DNA of 64,000 nucleotides. Source: Ornithinibacillus gellani. GTDB taxonomy: Bacteria > Bacillota > Bacilli > Bacillales > Amphibacillaceae. Positions 9,011-18,264 of this stretch are shown one piece after another. Made by a program: the position numbers and the translations under genes. Location: contig NZ_QTSZ01000051.1 in NCBI RefSeq assembly GCF_003730295.1, positions 124,001-188,000 on the forward strand. Reading direction: 5' to 3'. Position 1 is the stretch's first letter. Each line of letters begins with the position of its first letter. The notes under the pieces are model-generated. The model was not told where the DNA came from. It was given only the letters and a program-made list of their open reading frames with translations, and ran no database searches.

Positions 9011-9052
9011 AAAAAAATAGGAAACCTCTCCTCATAAGAGATTTCCTATTTT
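9011..9052 (-). terminator. Intrinsic terminator of the DUF2207 gene
   Basis: On the reverse strand AAATAGGAAA, a loop holding TCTCTTATGAGGAGAG, then TTTCCTATTTTTTT. It lies 19 bases after the stop of the DUF2207 gene. Confidence 0.85.
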
Positions 9053-9070
9053 GAACGAATCAACGGTCCT

Positions 9071-10930
9071 TTAAAATGCGCCTGCTCCACCGCCTCCACC
9101 AGAGCTGGTGCTGGAACTAGTTGAAGTTGATGCTGCCATCGTTGTCACATACATATGCGAAGGGGTTTGCTGTAATGCGACAGCGGCCATCACAGGATTG
9201 AGCACCAATGGCAGATTGGTGTACGCTGGTAATTGCTGCTTACCACACTGCTCCGCATATGCTTCACCAACTCCGAGAATAATCGCATATTCCAAGCGGG
9301 CTTCTACACGTTTTGGATCTTCTCCAACAGGATAATTGCCCTGTTTGATTTGTTTTCTCATAATGCTTCCTGCCTGCTTAATCGCACGGGTGCCTTCCCG
9401 CCAAACTCGATTCGGTACGAGCAATACCATGCCGGCAGCAATCGTGTAATAAAGCAGTAGCAGCCCAAGCTTTAATGTATCGGTAAACAGGATTGCTGAA
9501 ATAATAAATAATGATAAGTAAAATCCGCCGACCACCCATTTGCTGCGATTGAAAAGAATCGCGATAAGCGCTATTCCACCACCAACAAGCGGTAGAACGG
9601 TTTGTTCCGTCGGTGTCAAAATTTCAAACTGTATAAAATAGTAATAGAGCCCATAAGTCAGCAGTGTCGTCACGAGGGAAAACAGCCCAAAAATCTTATG
9701 ACGTTTTTTCGTATCCTGATACGCCTCGCGTTCTTTTACCATTTCCATCCAAATGGTAAAATGGTTCTGGAAATGCTCTGCTTTTTCTTCCTTCTCTTCA
9801 TCCGAATCGGTAGCTTTTTCCATAATGGATTCGAGTAGAAAATAGCTGCCGCGCTCATCCTCCTCGGTAAACAACCAAGAAATCAAATAATGATCTGCCT
9901 GATCGCCATCCGCTACATTACCAGTAAGTGTAAAACGATAGCTCACTTCCTGATCCGTTACCGTCGCAGGTACCTCTTCCATCGTAACGATACCACGGCG
10001 CTTTAAGGAAAATAACCCAGCTAAAAATGATTCATAGGGCAGTGACTCTCCCTTGACAATAAATTGTGCCAGCAATGGATCAGTTTCCTCGAAGATTTGC
10101 AGCTTTTGGTCGATCTCCGTGTTTTTTCCTTTTCGATTTGGATTGACGATATATAACCCAATCCCAAAAAGAAGTACAAACACCATGCCCGCAATCAAGT
10201 ATGGCACTGCTTTGGCAAAGTTCTCCTCATAATGTGCCTTCCGCTCCGCCAGCACCTGTTCCGTTTTTATAATATCATCCTTAACCAGCTTCTCTTTCGT
10301 TTTCATCTTTGTCAGCTGGTCGGCTGGAAAAATAAGCCGAAACGACGTCGATTCCCCCGCCTGCAGCAAATCTGTATCATACTGCACCTTGCCCTGCGCA
10401 ACCTCTACATTTCCTGTCGCACCAGGCTGCAAAAATACTTGTATATCATTACCCGGCCCAGGCGTCGTCACAGCTATGGATACATGCTGTAAATCCGTTT
10501 CGTTGGAATCATCAAAGAATGCATACGTCATATCGCCGACATCCTGATATTTTTTCACCTGATCCTCAACCGTATAGGTATACACGACAGACTTCGTTTC
10601 ATCCTTCGACTTCGTATGAATTTCAAACTCCCCGTCATCCGCTTCCACCTTCAATGCATCCAGGTTATCCGTGGCTTGCGTCGGACTCGGATTATCGGTC
10701 AGATAGGCCCTGAAATTTTCAACATCGGCATTTATCACACGAGTCGTCCCCTTAAATTCGCCATCAAATGTATATGTAAATACCTCCGTAACCTGCATAT
10801 TGCCAGCCTCATCTATTTGCGCATCAATGCCAACCTCATCGATGGTAAAAGTACGATCCCCATCACAGCCAGCAACAATCAATAAACTAAAAATAAATAT
10901 ACCAAATAATATCACTCTCGTATGTTTCAT
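9071..10930 (-). CDS. DUF2207 domain membrane lipoprotein
   Basis: 619 residues. The signal peptide ends VAGC, a lipobox. An extracellular beta-rich region follows (TFTIDEVGIDAQIDEAGNMQ, typical of DUF2207), then a transmembrane segment near residue 245, a cytoplasmic region, further hydrophobic segments around 420-500 and a Gly/Ser-rich end (SSSTSSGGGGGAGAF). This layout matches the DUF2207 family of predicted membrane proteins, whose function is not established. The ATG follows GGGAGG. The gene appears to be a single transcript with its own terminator at 9011-9052. Confidence 0.85.
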   Translation of the reverse strand: MKHTRVILFGIFIFSLLIVAGCDGDRTFTIDEVGIDAQIDEAGNMQVTEVFTYTFDGEFKGTTRVINADVENFRAYLTDNPSPTQATDNLDALKVEADDGEFEIHTKSKDETKSVVYTYTVEDQVKKYQDVGDMTYAFFDDSNETDLQHVSIAVTTPGPGNDIQVFLQPGATGNVEVAQGKVQYDTDLLQAGESTSFRLIFPADQLTKMKTKEKLVKDDIIKTEQVLAERKAHYEENFAKAVPYLIAGMVFVLLFGIGLYIVNPNRKGKNTEIDQKLQIFEETDPLLAQFIVKGESLPYESFLAGLFSLKRRGIVTMEEVPATVTDQEVSYRFTLTGNVADGDQADHYLISWLFTEEDERGSYFLLESIMEKATDSDEEKEEKAEHFQNHFTIWMEMVKEREAYQDTKKRHKIFGLFSLVTTLLTYGLYYYFIQFEILTPTEQTVLPLVGGGIALIAILFNRSKWVVGGFYLSLFIISAILFTDTLKLGLLLLYYTIAAGMVLLVPNRVWREGTRAIKQAGSIMRKQIKQGNYPVGEDPKRVEARLEYAIILGVGEAYAEQCGKQQLPAYTNLPLVLNPVMAAVALQQTPSHMYVTTMAASTSTSSSTSSGGGGGAGAF

Positions 10931-11060
10931 GAAGTAACCTCCCTAGTCCGTTAATACGTAATACGATAGAACCTGCAAAAACGTTTCAATTTTATCACGT
11001 AAGCCCCCCACTTCAAAAGATAACAAAAATTGTAAGGGGGGGAGCAACAGCCAGTAAAAG

Positions 11061-11129
11061 TCTGATTCGTTCAACTAACCATCAGTGAGAGAGGTGCGAA
11101 AACCTCGACAGATTAAATTTTCACTTTAT
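11061..11129. repeat. Dispersed 60-70 bp repeat, copy B
   Basis: CAACTAACCATCAGTGAGAG, then GTGCGAAAACCTC and GATTAAATTTTCACTTTA, matches position by position, with about one third changed, the element at 55838-55902. A shortened copy lies at 63273-63316. Probably the remains of a small mobile or structured element; no transposase is nearby. Confidence 0.5.
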
Positions 11130-11182
11130 GCTTGTTTGTGTTTACCCAATCACGCTGCGCATCAATCAAGGGAAAAAGGGTG

Positions 11183-11905
11183 GTAATCGGCTCGGCCGAT
11201 TACAGGGAATGGAGATGGATGTAGAAATAGGGTGGGTCGATTTCGTCCTTATGGTCTGATGATGGTGGAAAGGAATCGATACGCCGATTCCATCCTTAGA
11301 TGATGATGTTGAAATCGGTGTAGACCGATTTCTTCTTTTTTTAGGCATGCGACTTCTGGCCAGATGCATGCGATTACCACTCTTTGGTGAAGAAGCGCAC
11401 TTTAAATCAAGTTTATCTACCTCGTAATCGTGAATGAACCAAAGTCAGATAACTTAAAACAGGTTTATCTACCTCGTAATCGTAAATGAACCAAAGTCAG
11501 ATACTTTAAAGCAAGTTTATCTACCTCGTAATCGTAAATGAACCAAAGTCAGATACTTTAAAGCAAGTTTATCTACCTCGTAATCGTGAATGAACCAAAG
11601 TCAGATAACTTAAATCAGGTTTATCTACCTCGTTATCGTAAATGAACCAAAGTCAGATACTTTAAATCAAGTTTATCTACCTCGTAATCGTGAATGAACC
11701 AAAGTCAGATAACTTAAATCAGGTTTATCTACCTCGTTATCGTAAATGAACCAAAGTCAGATAACTTAAAACCGTGTTATCTACCTCGTTATCGCAAATG
11801 AACCAAAGTCAGATAACTTAAAACAAGTTTATCTACATGAATTGGAATCGGCGCGCCGATTCCATCCTTCTTAGATGATATTGAAATCGGGCACTGCCCG
11901 ATTTC
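11183..11905 (+). repeat. Repeat island 3: hairpins, 21-mers and a 52-mer array
   Basis: In order: a palindrome at 11183-11203 (GTAATCGG...CCGATTAC), a decayed class 2 hairpin near 11224-11244, class 1 at 11272-11291, class 2 at 11311-11332, two 21-bp units at 11344-11378, 52-bp repeats at 11412-11838, class 1 at 11844-11863 (perfect, with GGCGCGCC at its centre), and class 2 at 11883-11905. The island fills the space between the DUF2207 gene's 5' side and the 3' end of lacC. Confidence 0.92.
11412..11838 (+). repeat. Tandem 52-bp repeat array (8 units and a partial)
   Basis: Units start TTTATCTACCTCGTAATCG, continue TGAATGAACCAAAGTCAGAT and end AACTTAAATCAGG. Starts at 11412, 11464 and so on to 11828 are spaced exactly 52 bp. 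Each unit junction contains AGATAA...TTATCT, an inverted repeat. The whole period is conserved with no unique spacer, so this is not a CRISPR array. Confidence 0.93.
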
Positions 11906-11924
11906 CTCCGCTGGGATTCCTCCC

Positions 11925-11960
11925 AAAAGAAAGAAGCTTGCCGTTTCGGCAAGCTTCTTT
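11925..11960 (-). terminator. Intrinsic terminator of the GalNAc operon
   Basis: AAGAAGCTTGCCG-ttt-CGGCAAGCTTCTT, a perfect 13-bp stem, then TCTTTTGGG on the reverse strand. It starts four bases after the lacC stop. Confidence 0.88.
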
Positions 11961-11963
11961 TTG

Positions 11964-12902
11964 TTAGTTGATGTTGATTTCTTTGACTGTTATTGCGTTG
12001 GTGCACCAGTCGATTTTGTCGGGATTGATGTGGCCGGTTTTTTCTTCCATGGCGTTGAGTGTGCCCATGGTGAGGCCAAATTTGATAGATTGTTCGGTGT
12101 CGTAGCCACGTTGAAATGCGGCAGCAAAGCCTGCTACGACGGAATCACCTGATCCGACTGGGTTGACGACGTCTACGGATGGAATGGTAGCGTCATAGAT
12201 TCGGTCCTGGTGTCGGACGATGGCACCATCTCCGCCACGTGTGACGACGACCCATTCGACATCGTCAAAAATGGATGCTTGAATGGCTTCCACGATGCAT
12301 TCCTTGGATTGGAAATCAGCTGAAATGAGTGCGGCAAGCTCTTCTGTATTTGGTTTTACGAGAAATGGCTTGTCATCGCCCCATAGTGCTTTTTCCAATG
12401 CGTCACCGCTCGTATCCAAGAGGGTGCGCTTGCCTTTTTCTTTGGCAATTTTTAAGAGCTGTTGATAGAAATCCTTGCCAAGACCTGCTGGCAGGCTACC
12501 GGAAATTGTAATCACATCACTTTTTTCGGCGACCTTGGCGAATTTTTCCAGAAATAAATTAGCTTCGTATTCGCTAATTTTCGGACCACTCTCGAGAATT
12601 TCTGACTGCTTGCCCTCATGTAAAATGGCGATGCAGTTGCGGGTTTCCCCGGAAATTTCAATGAACTGGTCCTGAATGCCCATTCCTGATAGCTCTGTGC
12701 GAATGAAGGATCCGAGGCTACCGCCTAAAAAGCCGGTTGCACCTGTCTCTTCTCCAAGCTGCTTCAGTACGCGAGCCACATTTAGTCCTTTTCCACCAGC
12801 TGTTTTGGATGTGTCGGATACGCGATTGACTGTATCCAATTCAAATGTATCCAGCTTATAGCTTATATCTACTGATGGATTCAATGTAACCGTTGCAATC
12901 AT
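11964..12902 (-). CDS. lacC: Tagatose-6-phosphate kinase (PfkB family)
   Basis: 312 residues from ATG 12902 (GAGGAGTG upstream; the longer frame to 12935 adds residues not seen in the family). PfkB signatures are clear: TAGGKGLNVARVLKQLGE near residue 35 and the nucleotide/catalytic motif NPVGSGDSVVAGFAAAF near 255. The family phosphorylates hexose-phosphates; 1-phosphofructokinase is the close alternative. Placement directly downstream of a LacD-type aldolase, nagA and agaS favours tagatose-6-P to tagatose-1,6-bisphosphate. It is the last gene of the operon and ends at a strong terminator. Confidence 0.85.
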   Translation of the reverse strand: MIATVTLNPSVDISYKLDTFELDTVNRVSDTSKTAGGKGLNVARVLKQLGEETGATGFLGGSLGSFIRTELSGMGIQDQFIEISGETRNCIAILHEGKQSEILESGPKISEYEANLFLEKFAKVAEKSDVITISGSLPAGLGKDFYQQLLKIAKEKGKRTLLDTSGDALEKALWGDDKPFLVKPNTEELAALISADFQSKECIVEAIQASIFDDVEWVVVTRGGDGAIVRHQDRIYDATIPSVDVVNPVGSGDSVVAGFAAAFQRGYDTEQSIKFGLTMGTLNAMEEKTGHINPDKIDWCTNAITVKEININ

Positions 12903-13019
12903 TTTCAAAAAACACTCCTCTATCCGCATTTCCATGCATGATGCTTGAGGTATTCTCTTCGCTGTTTAAGCATGTCATATTATTGTAGCATTACCGTGCA
13001 CGGGCAGGCTACCGTTCTA

Positions 13020-13976
13020 TTATTCTACTGCAGAGGCAGTTTTTTCCAATACACCATTCAGTTCTGTAATGTTTGCTTTACCAGTATCCTGTAACCACTG
13101 TACTGCTGCAGATTCGCCGCTTTCTTTATACGCATCTGCTGCACCGCTCCATGTTGCCCGGCCGCATAGCACGCCGTGGAATTTAGCACCAGCTTCTTTT
13201 GCGAATACAAGGGTATCCTGGAATAGCTGTGCAGATACGCCAGCACTTAGGAAAATGTATGGAATATTTGTTGCTTCACTTTGCTCCTTGAAGTATGCAG
13301 CTGCTTCTTCCTTCGTATACAATACTTCGCCGTCTGCATAGCCTTCTACAAAGCCCATGGTGACAGGTACTTCAACTTTAAGAACATCAACGTTGAAGCG
13401 TGGATCTGCATAATGTTTCATAGAGGAAATCACTTTTTGTGGCTTCACTTTCGCATATGCAGCACCTTTTACGTCTTCGATTTCTTCAGAATACGTAATG
13501 ATTTCCAAGAAAAATGGAATTTCTTCTGCCTGACATTCAGAACCGATGCGCTCAATGAAAACATCCTTCTTCTCATTGATGCCACTTTCATCATCGATGT
13601 CATGATACAATAGCACCTTGATACCATCTGCACCTTTTTCAACAAGGCGTTTTACAGACCATTCTGGTAAAAGGCTTGGGAAACGTCCTTTTTCACTTGT
13701 GTCATAGCCAGTTTTTTCATAGGCAACGAGTAATCCGCAGCCTGCATCTTTTGCCGCTGCAGCTGGCCAACCGTACTCTGGGTCGAGCAAAATAGCAGAA
13801 GCATATTTCGTTAACTCGCTGGATACAAGTGTTTTAAAAGCTTCCATTTGTTCTGTTGTTGTTTCTTGGCCCATCATTCGCTTCAAAGCACCGCGCTGGT
13901 CAATTGCCAATGCGCTGAAATAACCACTGTCATTCATTAATTTTTGCAAACGTTGCTGTTTCAAATTTTCACCCAT
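13020..13976 (-). CDS. lacD: Tagatose 1,6-diphosphate aldolase
   Basis: 318 residues, normal for class I tagatose-bisphosphate aldolases of the LacD type. Recognised by [14 protein letters not shown] near the start, [14 protein letters not shown] around 115-128 and the Schiff-base lysine region [11 protein letters not shown] (K200). It splits tagatose-1,6-bisphosphate into dihydroxyacetone phosphate and glyceraldehyde-3-phosphate. The ATG follows AAGGAG. It lies between nagA and lacC on the same strand with short gaps, so is cotranscribed. Confidence 0.92.
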   Translation of the reverse strand: MGENLKQQRLQKLMNDSGYFSALAIDQRGALKRMMGQETTTEQMEAFKTLVSSELTKYASAILLDPEYGWPAAAAKDAGCGLLVAYEKTGYDTSEKGRFPSLLPEWSVKRLVEKGADGIKVLLYHDIDDESGINEKKDVFIERIGSECQAEEIPFFLEIITYSEEIEDVKGAAYAKVKPQKVISSMKHYADPRFNVDVLKVEVPVTMGFVEGYADGEVLYTKEEAAAYFKEQSEATNIPYIFLSAGVSAQLFQDTLVFAKEAGAKFHGVLCGRATWSGAADAYKESGESAAVQWLQDTGKANITELNGVLEKTASAVE

Positions 13977-14001
13977 GATAAGAACTCCTTTTCACATTAC
14001 G

Positions 14002-15150
14002 TTATTTTTTTGACTCAAAACGAATTTCTCCAGCGATTGCAGTAGCATGTACGTTAAAGCTGTCATCCATCGCTACGAAATCTGCTGTTTTACCTGATGC
14101 GATGCTACCAAATTGTTCTTCCAAGCCGAGGCTTGCTGCCGGTGATAAGGAGGCGCGATGCCACACATCATACAGCGGGCTGCCGCTCCAGGCTTGTAAA
14201 TTTTTCACACCATTTTTCAAAAGTAATGTACTGCCTGCCAGTGAACCTGCTTCGGTACGAGCAATACCGTCCTGCATCACAACCGGGAATTCCCCTAGCA
14301 TGTAATTACCATCCGGCATGTTGCCTGCTCGCATGCAGTCGGTGATGAGCACAAGCTTGTCCTGCTTGGTTGCGTAAGCGTGCGTGGCAACCTGTGGATG
14401 AACATGATGCCCGTCACAAATCATCTCCGCATAGGCTCGGGAATCGGTCAATGCTGCACCAACAACACCTGGTTCCCGGTGATGTAGACCGCGCATGCCG
14501 TTAAATAAATGCACATATTCCCGCGCACCTGCATCTACTAACTCCTGGCAGCAATCAAAGGTCGCATTTGTATGGCCTAAGCTGACAAGAACCTCTTTAC
14601 TCATTTCCTTAGTAAATGCGGCAGCCTGATTACGCTCCGGTGCGATGGCGATCTTTACAATCGTGCCATCTGCGAGCTCCTGCCATTTATGAAATTCCGC
14701 TACGTCTGGATCACGGAAATAGGCCGGGTTTTGTGCGCCCTTATGCTCTTCGGTAAAATAAGGACCTTCAAGAAAAATCCCCGCTGACTGTGCACCTGAC
14801 AATCCGGTTTCCACCGCTTTCCGGATCGAAACAATCGCTTGCTCTAAATCCGCTGGCGAGGACGTCAATGTCGTTGGTAAAAATCTCGTGACTCCAAGTG
14901 GCAGCAAAGCTTTCGATATTTCTTGAACAGCCTCGACCGTACCATCCATGATATCGTAGCCACCGATGCCATGGATATGGGTATCAAAAAGTCCTGGTGC
15001 TATCGTATAGTCGCTATAATCGATGATGTCCATTTCCGGCGGGGCTTCGGCTGTTATTTCACCGAAGCGCCCATCCTCTACAATAAGGTATCCCGGACCT
15101 GCTTCCTCCTGCTCGAGCAAAAATCGAGCTGCGTGGATTGCATACTTCAT
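14002..15150 (-). CDS. nagA: N-acetylgalactosamine/glucosamine-6-phosphate deacetylase
   Basis: 382 residues, amidohydrolase fold. Metal and active-site motifs: APGLFDTHIHGIGGYD near residue 52, FLEGPYF near 127, SLGHTNA near 192, HLFNGMRGLHHREPG near 214 and LITDCMRAG near 273. The family removes the acetyl group from amino-sugar phosphates. Alone it would be called NagA, but cotranscription with agaS, lacD and lacC favours N-acetylgalactosamine-6-phosphate as substrate (the AgaA role). The ATG follows AAGGAAG. It lies 51 bases downstream of agaS. Confidence 0.9.
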   Translation of the reverse strand: MKYAIHAARFLLEQEEAGPGYLIVEDGRFGEITAEAPPEMDIIDYSDYTIAPGLFDTHIHGIGGYDIMDGTVEAVQEISKALLPLGVTRFLPTTLTSSPADLEQAIVSIRKAVETGLSGAQSAGIFLEGPYFTEEHKGAQNPAYFRDPDVAEFHKWQELADGTIVKIAIAPERNQAAAFTKEMSKEVLVSLGHTNATFDCCQELVDAGAREYVHLFNGMRGLHHREPGVVGAALTDSRAYAEMICDGHHVHPQVATHAYATKQDKLVLITDCMRAGNMPDGNYMLGEFPVVMQDGIARTEAGSLAGSTLLLKNGVKNLQAWSGSPLYDVWHRASLSPAASLGLEEQFGSIASGKTADFVAMDDSFNVHATAIAGEIRFESKK

Positions 15151-15201
15151 ACGTATCGCTTCCTTTTTGATGGTTTATCGTTTGGTAAAAAGGCTGTCAG
15201 A

Positions 15202-16377
15202 TTAGCCTTCGTAATCGTAAATGGTTACCCCTTTTACAACACGGTTGATACGGCCGGTTGGGCTTGGGTTATCCGGTGAGATGCCAAGCTGTACTGATTT
15301 TTTCAATGCCAATGCCTGACCGAATAGGATGTATAAAAGTGCCAACTGGAAGTCCGTCGTTAGACTTTCTTGGCCGAAGTTAACGGCTACCGTTACATCT
15401 GCTAGTTTTTCAATTTCTTCATCTGCCTGTTCTGTCAATACAACGACCTGAAGACCAGACTCATCCGCTGCAACCTCGCGTAAAATATCCATATCATACT
15501 TGCGTGTATATGGATCCTGTGACATGAATAACACGACAACGGATTTATCATTCAAAATCGACTTCGGACCGTGACGGAAGCCTAGAGAAGATTCATGAAC
15601 CGCTACAACCTGTCCAGCGCTCAGCTCGAGCATTTTTAACGCTGCTTCATGTGCCAGCTGTCCAAGCAAACCAGACCCTAGATAAATGATCCGTTCAAAA
15701 TCAAATTCCAATAGCTGATCAATTTGTGTAGTCATTTTATCCAGTAAGTGCTCGCCATTTGCAATCACTTTAGAGGAAGTATTGCCTGTAAATGGATGTA
15801 CCGTAAATAATGCAAATGCAGCCAAAATCATGCTCGTAAAGCTACTTGTCATTGCCATCGATTTATCATTTGCTTCCTCTGGTGTGCAGAACGTAATGCT
15901 GCGCTCGTCCCCTTGAGTATTTTTTGCAAGCTGACCATCTTTATTACAAGTAATAACAACTTGATAAAAATCATCTACAAGCTTCGTACCTAGCTTCACT
16001 GCTGCAACACTTTCCGGGCTATTTCCAGAACGAGCGAATGATACGAGAATCGTCGGCTCATCCTTCATGAAAACGTTCGTCGGATTGGACACAATATCTG
16101 TCGTTGGAACCGATTCGAAATGAACATTTTTCTGATGCTGTGCGGAAAGTGCCGGTGCAATCGTGTCACCCGCAAATGCAGAAGTACCTGCACCTGTGAA
16201 AATAACGCGGACGCGATCATGTTTCGCATAGACATCCTCCAGGAAACCACGCGTTGATTCGCGCTGCTGAAATAATTCGGATAATGTTTTTTGCCATAGA
16301 CCAGGCTGCTGGTAAATCTCGCGAGCCGTATGTCCTGCCATGCCTTCTTGTAATTGTTCTTCTGTTAGTTTAAACAT
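15202..16377 (-). CDS. agaS: Galactosamine-6-phosphate deaminase/isomerase, two SIS domains
   Basis: 391 residues with two sugar-isomerase (SIS) domains. The first contains VIFTGAGTSAFAGDTIAPAL near residue 55 and SFARSGNSPESVAAVKLGT near 112; the second contains IYLGSGLLGQLAHEAALKM near 232 and SSLGFRHGPKSIL near 263. This is the AgaS family, which converts galactosamine-6-phosphate to tagatose-6-phosphate. The ATG follows GGAGG. It is the first gene of the operon and its upstream region carries a GntR-type operator (16413-16429). Confidence 0.92.
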   Translation of the reverse strand: MFKLTEEQLQEGMAGHTAREIYQQPGLWQKTLSELFQQRESTRGFLEDVYAKHDRVRVIFTGAGTSAFAGDTIAPALSAQHQKNVHFESVPTTDIVSNPTNVFMKDEPTILVSFARSGNSPESVAAVKLGTKLVDDFYQVVITCNKDGQLAKNTQGDERSITFCTPEEANDKSMAMTSSFTSMILAAFALFTVHPFTGNTSSKVIANGEHLLDKMTTQIDQLLEFDFERIIYLGSGLLGQLAHEAALKMLELSAGQVVAVHESSLGFRHGPKSILNDKSVVVLFMSQDPYTRKYDMDILREVAADESGLQVVVLTEQADEEIEKLADVTVAVNFGQESLTTDFQLALLYILFGQALALKKSVQLGISPDNPSPTGRINRVVKGVTIYDYEG

Positions 16378-16412
16378 GTGACAACCTCCATTATGATATT
16401 TATAATCGCCAT

Positions 16413-16429
16413 ATTGGTTATGACCAGTT
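16413..16429. promoter_or_regulatory. Operator half-matching the GntR site, upstream of agaS
   Basis: ATTGGTTATGACCAGTT differs at only two positions from the core of the perfect palindrome upstream of the GntR gene. It lies 36 bases before agaS, next to a possible -10 (TTATAA on the reverse strand), which suits repression of the GalNAc operon. Confidence 0.65.
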
Positions 16430-16448
16430 GGCGCTTGTTCAAATGTTT

Positions 16449-17177
16449 TTACGTCAGCTCAACCGTGTAATCAAACTTATCCCCACGTGCGACACTGACG
16501 GTGTACTCCAATAATTGCTTGTTTTGATAGGCAAAACGCTTAATCAGCATTGCCGGTTGATTCTCGCGCATCTCCAGAAAGGCTCCCTCCTGCGCGCGTA
16601 CCGCTGTCGCCGCAAATCGTTCCACAGCCTTCGTCACGGTAATCTGATAATCATCAGCGAACACATCATACATTGGTCGGTAAGTGAGGGCCTTCTCCGT
16701 CAAATTCGGAAATAATCGCGCCGGCAAATACGATGTCTCATACATGAGTGGTTCGCCATCCGCTAACCGCAGCCGCGTTACCTGATACGCATCCTCCTGA
16801 TCATCCAGCCCCATCTTTTCTGCCAGCCGTTCATTCACTGCCAGCCGCTGAAACGACAGCACCTTCGTGGACGGTTCCTTGCCCATCGCCTTCATCTCTT
16901 CCGTGAAACTATACAGCTTCACCAAACGCTGATTATACGATTTCGGCGCAACAAACGTCCCCTTGCCATGCTCCTTATAGATGTAACCCTCGCGCTCCAG
17001 TTCCTGCAATGCCTGCCGAACCGTAATCCTGCTCAGTTCATACATCCCACATAGCTCACGCTCAGACGGCAGCTTCTCATATTCGCGATACTGACCCGCA
17101 TTCATTTTCTTCACCAATACCTGCGTCAGCTGCAAATACAACGGCACCCTGCTCGCTTTATCTAATATAACCCCCAA
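16449..17177 (-). CDS. GntR/UTRA regulator of the GalNAc operon
   Basis: 242 residues. Residues 8-75 form a GntR winged HTH (VPLYLQLTQVLVKKM, then LPSERELCGMYELSRITVRQ). The C-terminal UTRA domain, which binds sugar phosphates, includes YETSYLPARLFPNL. The start is TTG at 17177 just after GGAGGGGGG. It is transcribed in the same direction as agaS, 71 bases upstream of it. A perfect 18-bp palindrome between its own promoter and start, and a close copy before agaS, imply self-control and control of the operon. The inducer is inferred to be a GalNAc-derived phosphate. Confidence 0.88.
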   Translation of the reverse strand: MGVILDKASRVPLYLQLTQVLVKKMNAGQYREYEKLPSERELCGMYELSRITVRQALQELEREGYIYKEHGKGTFVAPKSYNQRLVKLYSFTEEMKAMGKEPSTKVLSFQRLAVNERLAEKMGLDDQEDAYQVTRLRLADGEPLMYETSYLPARLFPNLTEKALTYRPMYDVFADDYQITVTKAVERFAATAVRAQEGAFLEMRENQPAMLIKRFAYQNKQLLEYTVSVARGDKFDYTVELT

Positions 17178-17209
17178 CCCCCCTCCAAATATAAAAATGC
17201 ATTCTGTTC

Positions 17210-17227
17210 AACTGGTTATAACCAGTT
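17210..17227. promoter_or_regulatory. Perfect GntR-type operator
   Basis: AACTGGTTATAACCAGTT is a perfect 18-bp palindrome just downstream of the -10 element of the regulator's promoter, where bound protein would block transcription. The same core recurs before agaS. Confidence 0.8.
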
Positions 17228-17233
17228 ACCCCG

Positions 17234-17262
17234 AGTATAGACCCTTTTTCACCAAATGTAAA
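17234..17262 (-). promoter_or_regulatory. Sigma-A promoter of the GntR gene
   Basis: On the reverse strand TTTACA (17262-17257), 17-base spacer, TATACT (17239-17234). Spacing is ideal and the operator at 17210-17227 covers the start of transcription. Confidence 0.75.
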
Positions 17263-17285
17263 GCCAATTGAAAAGGAAAAACGTA

Positions 17286-18183
17286 GAAATCGGGACGAGC
17301 CGATTTCAGTGGGATTGGGGTGGGTGGCGCTCGAGTTTGGGTGTTCGGCGCGCGAGTTGGGGTGCGTGGCGCTCGAGTTTGGGCGTTCGGCGCGCGAGTT
17401 TGGGTGGGTGGTGCTCGAGTTGGAGCGTTCGGCGCGCGAGTTGGGGTGCGTGGCACGCGAGTTGGGGCGTTCGGCGCGCGAGTTTGGGTGTTCCATGCGC
17501 GACCTTGCAGGGGGTCCAGGGTTTGGGTTTCTTAAATGATGTTGAAATCGGCCCGTGCCGATTTCTACCCTCTATATGCATGCGATTTCACCACCAACCC
17601 ATGCGATTTTCATTATTAGGCGGAGTCACGTACTTTAAATCGGATTTAACTACCTCGTAATCATGAATGAACCAAAGTCAGATGCTTTAAATCAGGTTTA
17701 TCTACCTCGTAATCACGAATGAACCAAAGTCAGATAACTTAAATCGGGTTTAACTGCCTCGTAATCATGAATGAATCAAAGTCAGATACTTTAAATCAGG
17801 TTTATCTACCTCGTAATCATGAATGAATCAAAGTCAGATACTTTAAACCGACTTAATTCACTTCATTTCCAAGATAAGCGACTTCTTGCCAAATCCATAC
17901 GGGTTTCTGGTCTAATTGGGAGAAGAAGTTTTATTAGTTGAAATGCGGATGGAATCGGCATTCGCCGATTCCTTCTTTTTCAATTTTCTTCGCGAGGCGA
18001 TGTGCGACTTTACAGAAACTCCAACGATGTTGAAATCGGCTGGTGCCGATTTCTTCCCCATGAACGCAACTACATCGCAGCTAGAATTTTTCCATCCTGT
18101 AAAATACAAAAATATCATTGAAATCGCCTCAAGACGATCCCTTCCCTATATCCATGATGCAGAAATCGGCGACGCCCGATTTC
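17286..18183 (+). repeat. Repeat island 4: hairpins, two kinds of 21-mers, 52-mers
   Basis: Contents: class 2 hairpin 17286-17307; nine 21-bp units of the GCGCGAGTT/GCTCGAGTT kind at 17324-17512; class 2 at 17544-17565; two CATGCGATTT units at 17579-17620; 52-bp repeats 17624-17851; class 1 at 17951-17972; class 2 at 18032-18053; a decayed one at 18119-18140; class 2 at 18162-18183. It separates the GntR gene from the divergent tspO. The frames open across the 21-mers on both strands are artefacts of the period. Confidence 0.92.
17624..17851 (+). repeat. Tandem 52-bp repeat array (about 4 units)
   Basis: Same consensus and orientation as the array at 11412, with variants TTTAACTACC / TTTATCTACC and GTAATCATGAATGAACCAAA. 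It follows the 21-mers in the same order as in islands 3 and 6. Confidence 0.9.
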
Positions 18184-18264
18184 ATCTTCTTTTCTCTAAT
18201 GTCGTTTTATTTTGGGTGTTTGGGGAAGGCTTGTAGTATACAAACTTCGGGGAAAGGGTTGGGT

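Noticed and set aside
8353-9037. Open frames opposite and within the CopB His-rich head
   Set aside because: They are shadows of the low-complexity coding sequence; the reverse-strand reading has the ATPase motifs, a ribosome site and correct length.
11412-11838. CRISPR array
   Set aside because: The whole 52 bp is conserved; there are no unique spacers and no cas genes in the window.
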